Below are positions 23,390-36,700 of a stretch of DNA of 64,000 bases, one piece after another. How positions within the stretch are numbered: the first letter of the stretch is position 1; every line of letters begins with the position of its first letter. Source of the DNA: Metaphire vulgaris (Eukaryota > Annelida > Clitellata > Crassiclitellata > Megascolecidae); assembly GCA_018105865.1 (NCBI GenBank), contig CM030859.1, forward strand, positions 5,198,343-5,262,342. Reading direction: 5' to 3'. The notes under the pieces were generated by a model. It saw nothing but the letters and a program-made list of their open reading frames with translations. It did not search any database and was not told the DNA's origin. A program made the translations under genes and the position numbers.

Positions 23390-24360
23390 CTTCCTCTATA
23401 ATTCACTACTCTACATGTCGTAACGGTAGCGTGTTTCCCGTCGAAAGATACGGCGACTCCATTTTTCAGTAGATGTACATGAATTATTGTTTCACGGCAT
23501 TTTTATGGAATTGTTTCGTTACTAATTCGCCGTTTATTTGAAATTCTGTTGCGGGTTAATTTATATTTCAGAAGATGGGAGCGCTAAATTACCCGACCAG
23601 AGTTTTAAGCGACCAAATCTGAACGCCTCTCGGGTCACTTAATATGAAACAATGCAATCGGTTTCAATTTTCAATAGACGAACGATTACTTTCAATGGAC
23701 GAACCGTTAGATTAATTATTCATTGATTCAAAACGCAGTAATCTCATTGGACAAAGGCGCCGACCAAAGACGCGGCATTAACAAGAGACGTTACAAATCT
23801 TACTTTGCGGCGTAATCATATCTATGCTAGTAAGGCATAAATCAAAATAGTTGTCCGACGAAGGAACAACACGCAGCAACATTGGCTTGGCAGAGGAAAG
23901 ATTATTGCATTAAGGTTCTCGTGTGACAGAACAGTAAGGCGACGATTAAGATAAATCTGAAGCCAACTTCATTAATATTATTGTTATTCGGTCTAAAGCG
24001 CTGAGACCGACCGATCTCTAAGATATTTCCTCGGGCAATTATTCTCACGCAGAGTTCTGCGGTTTCATCGCTTAGAATAATTTATTGATAAATATTACAG
24101 TCAACTGATCAGTCTTTGATGCAGCAAATAACTTTTTCTTGCACTGATCTAATTAAGAGCGCTTAAATTTTAATGATGCCCTGTTGAATTTAACGGAAGA
24201 GAACGGGTTTTAATTCGATTTAATCCTCTTTCCTTAATTACCACTGTTTTAAAAAGCGAAGGACTTTTGTTAAGACGAAACAAGAAAAAGGTTTTGAAGA
24301 AAATGAAAATTCAGTAGCTGTATACAAATTAATGTGCATGTAATCATCTTAGCCTTCTGG
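23390..24360. other. Low-repeat AT-rich spacer, possible enhancer
   Basis: Nearly 1 kb with none of the repeat families of the window and no coding signal. It is dense in ATTA/TAAT cores, for example AATTATTCATTGATTC near 23715 and TCTAATTAAGAGCG near 24150. Unique AT-rich sequence 6-7 kb upstream of a developmental regulator is where an enhancer could lie, but this is only inference. Confidence 0.3.
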
Positions 24361-24374
24361 TGAAAACACTGCAT

Positions 24375-24405
<31 letters not shown>

Positions 24406-24819
24406 GCAAGCGCGCCCGAGCACATGTTCGCTGACTGTTCGATTGAAGGTCAAGAAAAGTTCGTCGGAAGGTGATTGTGTTGAAGCGTTGCACGGTCATA
24501 AGTTAAACAATAATGAGGACTCATTATTAGAAATACATTGGCGTAGATTCCGGTCCCCAGAATTTGAAAAAATAAGCCAGAAATTATAGGTCACACAGGA
24601 CGCCAGAATGTTAAACGACAGATTCCTATCCAACTGAGTTGCCCAAATTTTCTCCAAAATACTATTGGGATATAAAAAGCTTTTGGTGTTTAGAATATCT
24701 CATTGAAAAACTTGGAGTTAAATCGAGAGTTATTCTCATCCATATAATTAAGGACTTTATTTATTAATGATTTATGAAGGAGCAGTCAACATCTGGAAAT
24801 TTATCATCCCACTACCACC

Positions 24820-24849
24820 ACCATCATCGTCGTCATCATCATCATCATC

Positions 24850-24880
<31 letters not shown>

Positions 24881-24893
24881 TCATCCATCATCA
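24820..24893. repeat. (ATC)n microsatellite
   Basis: ATC/CATCGT trinucleotide repeat. Reading frames through it are poly-Ser and poly-Asp artefacts. Confidence 0.95.
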
Positions 24894-25019
24894 CCATCTC
24901 GATGAAAATTTCTTCTCGGGTTTTCACAAATCTCCCGACTGTCCAGAAATAGGAGGGAATGCCGTTCGTACTACTCAAATGGTCAAAGACTAGACCTTAC
25001 TCACGGATCCCATTGAAAT

Positions 25020-26660
25020 AAGGGACCTTTGCTAAATGCTTTCTAAACTCTTGAGAGTTCGTCTGCGCATGCGCCGAGACTACTGGCTGCATTCTGGCAT
25101 GATTCTGCGCACCTGTCGTCATAACGGTTGTTTTTCGGTCGTTTCGTCGCAGTTTTGCCGGTGGGTTGGTGTCTCAATTGAACAACTGTGGCCTCCTGAT
25201 CGATGCGAATCGTCTTTCCGCCCTTTTTCGAACAATAACACACTTTTAGAGAGTTTTTTTCTGGGCTGGACGAAATGGCAGGCGGTGTGCATTCGCTACA
25301 GCTCGACACTCCCCATCGATCTGAGATCGTGCCGACAACGTAGTAGGCCTACGTAGGCTACACTCTGTCAGGACATACGCCGCGCCGGACGATCTGCCTC
25401 GGTGTGTACAGCGACGAAGAGAGCTAGCAGGTGTTTACAACCAACATGGTCGCCTGTCTCAACCGCAGCAATTTCACCATCTCGTTCCGCAGTCGGTGTC
25501 GTCCTTTGCCAACACCGACCGCCGACCGGCAACCGCCGAAGACCGACAATACAACTCCGATCCCGGTTTGGCGCCAGTATACGGTTGCCAGCACATGTTT
25601 TTGTGCGTGCCATGGTCCATGGATCGTTTATTCTTTGACATTGCAATGCGCTTGTTAACAGCATCTGAACAAACGCAATATAAATAAATAGTTTACTTAC
25701 TTACTTACTTAATTTCTGCATTTATTTGTATATCGTTTGGTTTTCACTCGACTTTGGTTTAGCAGTCAGGTCTAGTAAGCTATTTGGACAATGTTTGTCG
25801 TATCCATCGATCTACGCACGCAGACAGTCACACAGACACACAGACACACGCACGAGTATCAATGTATGAGTTGCGTTTCACGATTTATCTTGCGCAGTTC
25901 TCAGTAATTAATATTCCGTGAGCGTAAGAGAAGATTCGCTGCACAGCTATAACACCAGACGAAACAGACAAAACTGCGGACAGACGGAGACAGAGAGTGA
26001 GAGAAAGTGAGTGAGAGAAGAGCGAGAGAGAGAGAGAGTGAGTGAGAGAGATATATGGAGGGACGGAGAGAGAGAGAGAGAGAGAGTGGGAGAGAGATGG
26101 AAGGGGAAGGAGATGATGGGTGAAATCGTATAGGGATAGTTGAATCTTCTGTTGGATGCCGGAAATGGCCATCGTCCGTCAGGAAATGCATTCACAATGG
26201 ATCAGACGTCGCTCGTTCTCTCTAATACGACTCAACGGCTGCTGCTGCTGCTGCTGCTGCTGAGTCCGAGCAGAGCAAAAGAGACGATAAATTAGCGGAC
26301 TAATCTCGTCCATTTCCCTTCGACCGTCCCTCTATAAAATACGGTTTTGTCCCCCGATCGTCACTGGCCTTATGAAGGATATTCGAAGAATTATGCGCTC
26401 CATATGAGCGGCGAAGGAAGCGAAGACGTTATATTAAGACTGCGCATGCGCCGCTGATTTGTTGCATTTGGATTCTTCTAAACGGAAACGATTACGAGTG
26501 AAGAAAGGCACTCATTTCACTCGTGCGCATTTTGTGGCTTCCGGTCGATGACGTCATAATGAGCGTTCTATTTCCTGTCTCTGACTGACGTGTTTCCGGC
26601 GATTTTGTGAGAAGGAATTTCTATTTAGCGACAAGCAATTATGGAATTATGGTCTGATGC
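25020..26660. promoter_or_regulatory. CpG-rich, promoter-like stretch
   Basis: GC content and CpG rise here. The palindrome TGCGCATGCGCC, an NRF1-type promoter motif, occurs near 25066 and again near 26443, and a full CRE (TGACGTCA) lies near 26547. A GA tract (25985-26095) and a (CTG)n tract (26238-26262) are included. I see no convincing exon on either strand. It could be a distal promoter of the downstream DACH gene or of an unrecognised transcript. Confidence 0.3.
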
Positions 26661-27211
26661 CAATATGTTTAATCTGTTAATGAATACACACAAGACAACT
26701 GAAAACTTAAGCAGCAAGTTTAGCTGTCGATTGCACAGAATCACGTGGATTTTAAAATGAGTCAAATGAATTTGATGACAGTTCGGATTTCAACTGCATG
26801 GGTTTCTAGTTCCAAAAGCAATCCGTGCGTTTTCGTTATTGTTCTCATTCTTTGGAAGTCGATTGAAACTTTATATTTAAAACGTCGAATCGTATTTTCC
26901 AATGCAAAATTTAGTTTTGGCTTAATTCGAGGAAATAACTGCGACAGTTCGCAACAGAGTTCGATCTTCAGAGGAATTAAGTTCAATCCCCTCCCTACTT
27001 GTCAAGGTCGACCCCCGAGAGTAGTAGACAATTTTTCTCTTGACATTATCATTCCCAACTGAAAGTCGATGATTTTGGTGTGCAAGGATTCCAATATCTC
27101 ACTGCGTATCTCAACAGTCAGTCTATCACTGAACGAATAGGAGAGCAATTAGCCTTTGCAGCCATTGAGCAGATCTTCAACGCTGCTTGAGAAGGGAAAA
27201 TCTTTTGAATA

Positions 27212-27456
27212 CAATGGCGTAGCCAAGGGGTTTGGGAGTTAAACCCCTCTTGGCTGCAGATAACAAAATTTTTGTAATGAGTTTCTATGCATTTTTAATT
27301 TTGGAACGCGATTTTGGGGGTAAAACCCCCTTGGCTATAGAATGTAACGGTTTAAGAGGTGACGACCTTTTTTGCTTGTCAAGATTTTTCCCGAAGTTGG
27401 CCATGTCAAAACCAAAAACCAGGCTCCCTCTTCCGGAAATCCTGGCTACGCCACTA
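27212..27456. mobile_element. hAT-like MITE, CAGTGGCGTAGCCA class
   Basis: Ends CAATGGCGTAGCCAAGG and CCTGGCTACGCCACTA. Flanks TTTGAATA and TCTGAATA match at 7 of 8. The interior (GACGACCTTTTTTGCTTGTC, AACCCCTCTTGGCT) is shared in reverse orientation with 33265-33514. Confidence 0.78.
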
Positions 27457-27624
27457 TCTGAATATGATACTGAACTTTTGATATTATCGCTGACGACTAT
27501 GACGAAAATGAAGACAATGAGAATTAAAATACCATTTGAATTTACCAGAGAAACGTAGGTCTTAGACCCAAAGAAACTCTAATTTGGCAATTTTCTACAA
27601 ATTGGTATCAACTTACATGACGAT

Positions 27625-27653
27625 GGTGATTTATGATGATGATAATAATAATG

Positions 27654-27742
<89 letters not shown>

Positions 27743-27920
27743 TAATAAATTGTATTTTCATAATAACAATAATATGACACTCCAAGGGCTTAGTGTATTC
27801 GTAGTCCGCAGAACTTTCAACATCCAATAACGATGTTTGATAATTAACGATAATTAAAGCAATAATGGTAGCAATAACAACAACAACAACAACAACAACA
27901 ATAATAATAATAATAATACT
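27625..27920. repeat. (AAT)n and (CAA)n microsatellites
   Basis: Over 100 bases of AAT repeat (27630-27740) and, after a short spacer, CAA then AAT repeats (27877-27918). The spacer and the second tract abut the following LINE fragment. Confidence 0.95.
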
Positions 27921-27939
27921 TAAACTTAAAACGTTACTT

Positions 27940-28420
27940 ACAAATAGGCACATCTCTTACGATACACGATTAAGAGTGCTCAAATGCTATATTTGGTCAG
28001 TACTTTTGTATGGAGCAGAGACATGGACTATATCCAAGGCAATGGAGAAGAAATTGGAAGCCACAGAAATGTGGTTTCTGCGAAGGATGCTGAAGATTTC
28101 ATGGACGGAAAAGAAAATCAATGAAAAGATTTTGAATGAAATGAGAATAGAAAGAAGTCTGATGGCAACCATCAAAAAGAGGCAGCTTTCCTTCTTCGGA
28201 CATGTAATGAGGAAGGAAGGACTGGAGCATTTGGCAATAACCGGAAAAGTGGAGGGGAAAAGAGCCAGAGGAAGGCAGAGAAACACATATGTAGACTGCC
28301 TACGACAAGGAATTGAGAGAATAATGAATAACATCGAACTAATGAGAGGATGTCAAGATAGAACAAAGTTCATTTTTCTTCTCCTTCTTTAACCTTCCTC
28401 GCTCCGAGGATTGGTCACAC
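27940..28420 (+). mobile_element. LINE C-terminal relic (RTE-like family)
   Basis: An open + frame reads LRVLKCYIWSVLLYGAETW, KLEATEMWFLRRMLKISW, QLSFFGHVMRKEG and RARGRQRNTYVDCLRQGI. This is the post-reverse-transcriptase tail of the family also seen at 15176-15830. It is the best preserved C-terminal copy here, with about 150 residues uninterrupted. Confidence 0.85.
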
Positions 28421-28432
28421 TAAGGACTATCC

Positions 28433-28604
28433 CAGGGCACGATTTGTAGGGGGAAGGGGGATTTTCTCCCCCACTGCCCAACTGCATCCCCCTACTGCTA
28501 CATCCCCCACCACTACATCCCCCCACTGCTACACATCCCCAACAACTACATCCCCCCAAGCTCGACATATCCCCCCACCGCTCCAGGTCACAAATCGCAC
28601 CCTG
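28433..28604. mobile_element. 172-bp hAT-like MITE with perfect 8-bp TSD
   Basis: Ends CAGGGCACGATTTGT and ACAAATCGCACCCTG are inverted repeats flanked by GACTATCC (28425-28432 and 28605-28612). The interior is C-rich, with repeated CTACATCCCCC units. Confidence 0.85.
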
Positions 28605-28616
28605 GACTATCCCTTT

Positions 28617-28820
28617 CTATTTCTTCCCATTGTTAGTTGCCCTCATGGCTTGGTATGCTGTATGTCCCGTCCAGGTTCGGATGTTGTCGAGCCAGTATAA
28701 CCTCGACCTTTCAAAAGATCCTACAATATTAAAAGGAACAACTCGAATATTTACGCGTATCGGCACAAGTCGAAAAAGAATTCGCAAACGAAGAACTACA
28801 ATCAATATTAATGCACACAT
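28617..28820 (-). mobile_element. LINE C-terminal relic, minus strand
   Basis: The minus strand reads RLYWLDNIRTWTGHT and QAMRATNNGKK, the usual last residues of RTE-like ORF2 (WLDNI..W.G). It lies tail to tail with the 27940-28420 copy, the MITE between them. Confidence 0.6.
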
Positions 28821-28949
28821 ATACGGAGAGTGCAGGCAAAGGCGATTTGCTCGTACACTTGGTATTCAAAGTCAGCAAAAATGCTCGATTGTATTCCGTT
28901 ACTCGGAGGCCAACCGCTCTCACATGAGCCATAAAATAAACCCAAATTA

Positions 28950-30229
28950 CCTGATAATAACCGCGCTCAAAAGCTTCTCAAATGAAACAACGCAAATTTG
29001 TGACGAAGCGCAAAATGTCTGCAGCGCAAGCGATCCGCAAAATTGTATGCAATACGCTCCGTCACCGCCAGAGGTCCACGCCTCACGTGACCGGAAACGA
29101 CCCTGCTCCGTAGCAAGTGTGATGTGAAACGCTGATGAAAGCATATATTATGCATAGGCGCAGTGATATACGATTGTGAGCCGCCATGTGATAGTTAGGC
29201 GAAGCAGTGGCCGACTATTCATCGTCCTCAACACCGACGCTCCGATTAATTGCAGCGGAAGCCGGATGATAGGACTCGTTTGAAATATCAACTTCTGAAC
29301 AAGCAGCAGATCTGAGTCGCATACAGCGATTGTGACTCAGTCGATGACCACGCCCTCTGGAAGCCCGGAAAGGAAACACCCTCACAACCAACGGACATGA
29401 CCACATCAGAACGAGCCTATGCCTCACAGTCCATCGCTCCTCTCTCGCTCTCTTTCTCTCTCTGTCGGTGCGTAGATCAGTTGCTGCGAAGGCGCCTTCG
29501 GTGGGTGTTTCCTCCGACGGCGATTGGCCGTTGCCTCGCGCCGTGGCCGTTGCGTCCCTCGCGCTGTGCTCTGTCCCAACGTCAGGAGCAAGAGCGATCG
29601 CTGAATTGACGATTTAACGACCAATAAAACCGACTGAAGACGGTTCGAACGGCGACTGTCCGTGGCACTGCCTTCTTAGAGAAACAACAGCCGATGAAAT
29701 AACAACGATAAAAGCAGCAGCTGAAGCTAAAGGACATCGGAGGAAAAGGAGGAGGAGGAGGAGGAGGAGGAGGAGGAAGCGAGTAAAGAAGGTGCTGATA
29801 ATAACGATCCATCGACAACACAAAGGCAGAATATTCATTCCTTGTTCTGTCGACAAATTCGATTCCAAGTAAGAAGTTCACAAAAGTAAAAGACGCTGAA
29901 ACCTGTGGTTGACTTTGTAACAGAAGGCGATCTGAAGTTTCATTACAACGTTGATATAAAAGTAATAAAGAATCAGACTTTAACGAAGTCTCATACAAAC
30001 ATTCAAATAGTATTCTGATACTAGAACACGTCGCTACTAAAAGTAGTTTTTTTCTAACGGACGGAATAGGAGTTGAAAGACGAAGAGACGTTGAAGCGTC
30101 GGAGAGAGGAAACTGTTCTCTTTCTTCACCGGCGAACAGTCCGTCCTGACAGGAGAGCAACTGCAGAAAATTGAAGTGTTTATAAATTGCTTAATTTACG
30201 CGACATTTTCTGTTAAACTTTCTCCGACA
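28950..30229 (+). promoter_or_regulatory. DACH: DACH upstream region and 5' leader
   Basis: CpG-rich sequence before the DACH start codon. Visible elements include CACGTGACCGGAA (E-box next to an ETS-like site, about 29091), a CT tract (29430-29465) and a (GGA)n tract (29745-29778). There is no clear TATA box. The transcription start cannot be placed; a long purine-rich leader is likely. An antisense frame in 29582-30160 is low-complexity and not considered a gene. Confidence 0.4.
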
Positions 30230-30735
30230 ATGTCCAATCTCCAAGGTCCGATGCTGTCGGTTCAAGAACTCACCTCACATCTGGGTCATCACTCCAAGGC
30301 AATTCCAACTCACCCTTCGCCCCGTACCCCAGTCTGTAGTCCTCCGAGCTTTCCTCTCTCTGCTGGACCCTTACTGCCATCGCAGACAGTGGACAAGCCA
30401 GTCTTCTGCTTCCAACATCCATCTGCTTCCAGCTCAGACTGCAACGGTTGTAAGTTGATCGAGTACCGCGGGGCGCAGGTGGCAGCGTTCAAAGTGGACG
30501 GAAGGGAGCTGATATGTCTTCCGCAGGCGTTCGATCTCTTCCTGAAGAACCTGGTCGGAGGGTTGCACACGGTCTACACGAAGCTGAAAAGACTCGACAT
30601 TACGCCGATCGTCTGCAACGTGGAGCAGGTGCGCATACTTCGAGGCCTCGGAGCGATTCAACCGGGAGTCAACCGATGCAAACTCATCTCACCGAGAGAG
30701 TTCGACGTTCTGTACGACGACTGCACCAACTCAAG
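30230..30735 (+). other. DACH: DACH exon 1, DACHbox-N (SKI/SNO/DAC) domain
   Basis: The first 72 or so residues are Pro/Ser-rich. Residues about 73-168 form the SKI/SNO/DAC fold and match human DACH1 nearly throughout: ELICLPQAFDLFLKNLVGGL, HTVYTKLKRLDITP, CNVEQVRILRGLGAIQPGV and NRCKLISPREFDVLYDDCTN. This domain binds DNA or chromatin partners in the family. The donor is AG|GTGAGC (exon ends 30735). The domain is in a single exon. Confidence 0.96.
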
Positions 30736-33700
30736 GTGAGCGACCGATTCAGAAAGAGTCGGCGGCAACACTCGCTGTGGCAATCGCTCCGATATAAGAT
30801 TCTTCATTTAACAGCTTACGTTAACGACTTTTCTTCGAATAATTTGAACGTTCTAGAGGCCTGTCTCCATATATTTTCATTTCCTAACACATAAACTACA
30901 TATTTCGCTCTTTATTCACCTCGGTTTGCTGAGAACTGTCACACCAAAGTCAGCCGTCGTATGCAAAATGATGCACGCATTTATCCGACAGCTCATGTTC
31001 GTGATTTTAAAGACAGGAAACTTAAAATGAACCGAATAGATTAATCTCAAACATAAAATAGTTTGCACTATTTTGTGTTTCAATTGTGTAATTATATAGG
31101 AAGAATCTCAGCAAGGTTTACATACTTGTTAAAGTTTTAGATGTAGCAGATGCTGAAATTGATTAAATTCCTACTTGATTTCTACAAGGTTCCTGATAAT
31201 CAGTAGAAAAGATCCAGCAGATTAAGAATCTCCTCTTTAAAACAGACGCGATAGAGTGTCATAGAACTGGGAGACGTCTGTAAGCCTATAATATGTGAAA
31301 CAAATAGCGATTAAAAGTTCTATTTTATGTGTGAAATTTCTTAAAACCCGAAGAATTCTGTCAATGATGGCTGCACAGAGAGGAAAGGTGTGAAAAATAA
31401 TTAAGAATTATAAAGTAGATATATTATATATAAATAAGATATATTAGAATCTTATAACTAGGCGTCCTTGATAGCTGTCAGCAAATGCAATGTTAAAGTT
31501 ACAACTTCATTGAGTTTCGATTATAGGATGTTGGTATTCGATGTCATATGAGACTTTTTGGCTGATTACGCCAATAATGCAATGCTTTGCTTTAGAAATG
31601 TCAGAGGCGTCTTAGAAATAACGAAATTCACACTTAAATATATACGCAATAAATAAATACCAAATACGCAAATACAGACCCTAAATACGGTTAATTGATC
31701 GCATTGCTTTAACCAAGTTTTTATTTGCTAAATTTTCATTCATTCGCTCACTATTCGTTCTTTGGACCAGTCCTCTTTAGGCCATTCCTTATTTAGGCCG
31801 TTCCTTATTTAGGCCGTTCTTTCGTTAGTTCGATCGGTAATAAATTTATCCGTTCGCTCGATCGTCAGGCGCTTCCAGGCAATTAATCAGTCAGTTAAAG
31901 ACAGTCGTGCAAAACAGCAGCACATTAGGAGTCGCTTGAAGCTACAAGCGCGAAGCTATGAACTCTCGGCCACAAGATGAATGTGTTATATGAGAGAACA
32001 ATGCCCTCCCAAATTGCTCCGTCCCCAACTTCTGTCACCGGCAACGGCACATCGGACGGGCGATTGGATGGCCGGTGGAAGGCCGGCCGGTGGAAGGGCG
32101 GCCGGCCGCCTCGTTTAGGCGAGCGCTCTGCCATTATGAAATGGTATAAACATCTAGACTGTCGTTTCCGATGCGATGGTAGCGGCGGCGTCGACGGGCG
32201 CTACATAAATCAGGCGTCAAATGTATCTTTCGCCGTTCTAACTGCGGGATCTTTGGCGGAAATATCCGCCGACGAACGTCGAACGACTACAATTAGAAAA
32301 TACTGGCGATTGTTTTACGACTTCGATGTTGAATTCCGAGCGGAGTCTGTTATTATAGAAAGCCTTCGTCACGACCGCCTCCGGTCACGTCTCGTGACGG
32401 GCGTTGACGCTTCTGGCGGTCACCACGACCACTGGTGCCTAGTCGTGTGGACATCCGAGTGCATCGACTGCAGCCTTCGTCCATTGTTTCCCATAAATTT
32501 GTTCATTCGTCCAACCTTTATTCCGTTGTTATGTTCGATTTTGTAACCGTTGTCATTGGAAAATCAAGCGAGAGAAAGGGTTGCGAAAGGGGAATCCAGC
32601 AGACCTACTTTATATGCTGGCCAAAATTAAATTTATTAGCGATATTATTAATGGTTCTAGATTAGACGTTCTCAACAGAGCAATCTGGGTTTCGTACATG
32701 TTCCAATTTTACTTTAAAGATGCATTCAAGGTTGTACACTGTAGGTCTTTCAGCATCACCCCTTCAGACGGCGATGCGACCTTCCTTTATTACATGTTCA
32801 GTAGTTTCTTAATGTCTCTTACTAACGTAACGCTGCTCTCAGTCTTTAGAATTGCACTATAAAAATCAAAGTAGGAACTTTATGTGCTGGAGAAAAACTG
32901 AATAATTTCAAATTTGCTGATGACATTAATCCAATCACAGAGAGAATTCAAGATCTACAGAAGCTGGCCGATGCTGTAAGTAATACAAGCAAAATAATTG
33001 GATTTAAAATAAATGAAACAAAAACAAAGGTAATGGAAATAACGAAAGGAAATACAAGACCCACGAATATTACAGTGAATGGACATAAATTGGAATAAGT
33101 CAAGGCATCCAGATATGTTGTAGGGGCGGTTGAAAGCGATGACAGTCAACAAGAAGATATAAAATCAAGAATATCAAAGGGGTTCCAAACAATGAGAAGG
33201 ATGAATAAACTATGGAGAAAAACAACTTAACAATTGAAACCAAATTGAAAATATACAACACAATCAGTGGCGTAGCCAGGATTTCCGGAAGGTGTTTGGT
33301 TTTTGATTTTGACCATGATCAACTTCAGAGAAATTTTGACAAGCAAAAGAAAAAAGGTCGTCACCTCTTAAACCGTTACATTTTATAGCCAAGGGGCGTT
33401 TGACTCACAAAATCGCGTCCCGAAATTAAAAATGCATAGAAACTCATAAAAAATATTCTGTTTTCGGCAGCCAAGAAGAGTTTTAACCCCAAACCCCTCT
33501 TGGCAACGCCACTGAACACAATAGCAGTACCTCAAATACTATATGGCTCCGAGACATGGACGATAAAAAACGGATGAGAAAAAGGCTAATGGTGGCAGAA
33601 ATGTGCTGCTTGAGACAAATACTGGGGTAAACAGATTGCAAAAGATAAGAAACGAAAATATCAGACAACGGATTGGGCTAAAAGATAATATTGTAGAAAC

Positions 33701-36700
33701 GATTAGAAGAAGAAGATTAACATGGTTTAGACATGTGTGCAGAATGGAAAACAACCGATGGTCATTCAAAGCCCTACACACAAAGATACAGGAAAAGAGG
33801 AAAAAGGAAGACTGAATAAACGGTGGATTGACTACATCAAGGAAGATCTCGTCATCATCTCGAACTCAGACAAATTAACATCGCAGAAGCTGAACGACAA
33901 GCCAAGGAAAGAAAACATTGGAAACATTTTCTATCTAGCTATTGCCGCAATTAGCTGGCAGAGAGCCAAGATGATTATGATGACGCTCTCACTGGAGGAG
34001 GAACCGATGTTATTTTATAATCGTTGCTAGGCAACGTAATTTACTAATAGGCGGAGCTAACTCTCAAAAAGGGACCTATTGTGCTACTTCTTCGTAACAT
34101 GAAACCGAAGAAAGGGTTGTGTAACAAGACCGATATTGGAAGATTGCCACCAGAATTTCATAACCTTTCGTAGCCACAAAATCCTATCAGAAAACAGCCG
34201 AGGCGAATTGATCACGATCCCAATAATCGATTTTCAGCCAATTGACGTGAATTTGCCATTAATTCTGTAGCGCCGTCAATTTACAGTGCTCTCTGTCTTT
34301 GCAATGGTCATCAGCAAGTCGCAAGGCAAACATTTTAATGTAATGCAATTAGCTATTTATATTGCGCCTGTTCGATGAATGTTAACAAGCGCATTACAAT
34401 GTCAATAATTAGAAGCACAGTTAAACAGATGAGTCTTCAACTGTTCTCGAAAAGCGACGGGTGACTTTATGTTCTGTAGCGCTGGTGGAAGGGCGTTCCA
34501 AGCATCAGGTCCAGCGTACGAGAAGGCTCGTTGCCCCATAACTGTCCGGGGACGAGGTTTCTGGCATTTGCTGGTAGAGGCTGATCGTAAGCCTGGTCTA
34601 CCGCTAGCGGTTGATGTTGGCTGGAGCAGATCTGTCAGATAGGTCGGACAAAGACCATTCCGTGCACAGAACATCAGCGTGCATAGTTTGTTTTGTATCC
34701 GTGACTGGACCGGAAGCCAATGAAGTTCACGACGCAGCGGAGTGACGTGGTCTCTAGGTTTCAGGTCCAGCACTAGACGTGCAGGAACACGTAGGAATAT
34801 ATTTAAGCGAGTTAGTCTTTTTCCATAAACAATGGCGCTATAGCAAGCAAGAACCCCGGCAAACATCAAACTGTTCATCAAGCCATGTTCCGATCAAGGA
34901 CACGTCATTGGACTAAATGCTAGAACATTCACACAAAATCGGGTAGAGGAAAATAGTCCAGTTCCTCCGTTATTTTTTACGGGTAACCAGCTTGTTCTCA
35001 AATGCTTAAAAATAGCACAGCACTGTGCTTTTCATCTGCAACACAACAGATACTCTTGAGTTGTAAATAGATATCCGTCCATACAGTGGCGTAGCGAGGG
35101 GCAGTGGGGGCGAACCGCCCCGGGCGGCACTTGCCCTAGGGGCGGCATTTTCGAGTTTTTTGAATTTGTATTAGTTTTTTGCTTTTGATAACGTTTTTTG
35201 CTTGTTAGGAAATTTCGGGAAGTTTATAGTTTTTTGCTTGTCAGGAAAATTTCGGAGGCGGCACTTTTTTCTCGTCCCGGGCGGCACTTTGCCTCGCTAC
35301 GCCACTGCGTCCATACTCCAGTCAAACTATCAATCATAATACGAGAATATTTTAGTTTGTACACAAACCATAATAGCTTACGTTGTTCGACTGGCGCAGA
35401 GCGCAATACGAAAGCAGCAAAGCCAAACCGATGAAGAGATTCCTTAGAAAGTCATCGCATGGGGTTACTAAGCGTTCTCAGAGGCCGAGACTGCATATAT
35501 CAGATAATATCACTGTAAGGCTGATGAGAAGAGAAGATCCGGCGGAATGGGTATCGAATCCCGTTCCAGGTTGAAAAGTATTGTCTTATTAGGAAATGCA
35601 TTCTAGAATTTATGAGAAATACTACGGAATAATATTGTTTTTATGCAATACTTATATGACCAAAAGTACTGTTAGATTCTCACGACTAATGTCTTAAAAT
35701 TAATGTTTTGGCCGTAGATTCAGACAGACTCACTTTAATTGATACACTTCGAAGTTCTATTAAGAAATTATTTCGGACAAACGTGCAGAAGACAGGTATT
35801 GCTATTAGAATCGACATCCTTTGAAGAGTGACTTCCAGTGTTTTAATTCGATATTCATTTGCTGAAAGTTTGCAAAACGTTCTGAACGCTTCCTAATGAT
35901 TTTCTTTGTGTTTTGTCGGTCCCTACCCTGTTAGCATCAAGAACACTGTTCACGCCTTGCATTCTAGATTATGCTGATGACAATTCTAGCTGCAATAGTA
36001 ATGCGTCATGTTCCTTACCACATCCATCGCAAGAAAACTCTGTTCTTGATACGCAGGACTGGCTGCGCCATCTGACTGTATATTCAAATATTTTTCTTCC
36101 TTTGCCAAATCACATAGTATGGTTTATGCTGTATAGCTCTTTACGTTTATTCATAAGAATAAATTGTTAATGTTCAGTGAGATCATCGATTCATTATCTA
36201 GCACATTCTCGCTGTTAGTTGAAAGGGTGAAGTTATCGTTGACCGTTATCAAGAGAGTAAACTCGAAGCGAAGGAGACAATTTGATTTCTGTTCAGTGGC
36301 GCCCACAGAAATTATTCCCGGGGAGGGCAAGACAAAATGGTCACGGTTAATATAGTTTTCAAGATATTCAATTTCGCAGTTCTTATAGTTGAAGTTAAGT
36401 TTCTCAATTTCACTTTGTGCATCAGTAGTGGTTTTAGTGTGGAAATATTGGTTAAAGGCAAATTTAGTTAGTTACAAAAATTGATTTTCATTTTCCAGGG
36501 GGAGGCAAATGTCCCCTCTTGCCACAATGTGTGGGTGCCCATGTTTCTGTTGTGATTGAACAACATGGATTCGACAGTTTATAATGCAGACACGGATGGA
36601 AATCGACAAAAATCAACATGCAAACAAGAACACTTTGAAACGATTCAACAAAAGAATCAACGACAAGAACCTTCCGTCTGCAAAATAAATGCAGCTTCGA

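Noticed and set aside
29582..30160. 192-codon minus-strand frame upstream of DACH
   Set aside because: Includes poly-Pro from the GGA repeat, no domain recognised, and overlaps the likely DACH leader; not enough support.
30310..30661. Open frames antisense to DACH exon 1
   Set aside because: They shadow the strongly conserved sense frame and show no homology.
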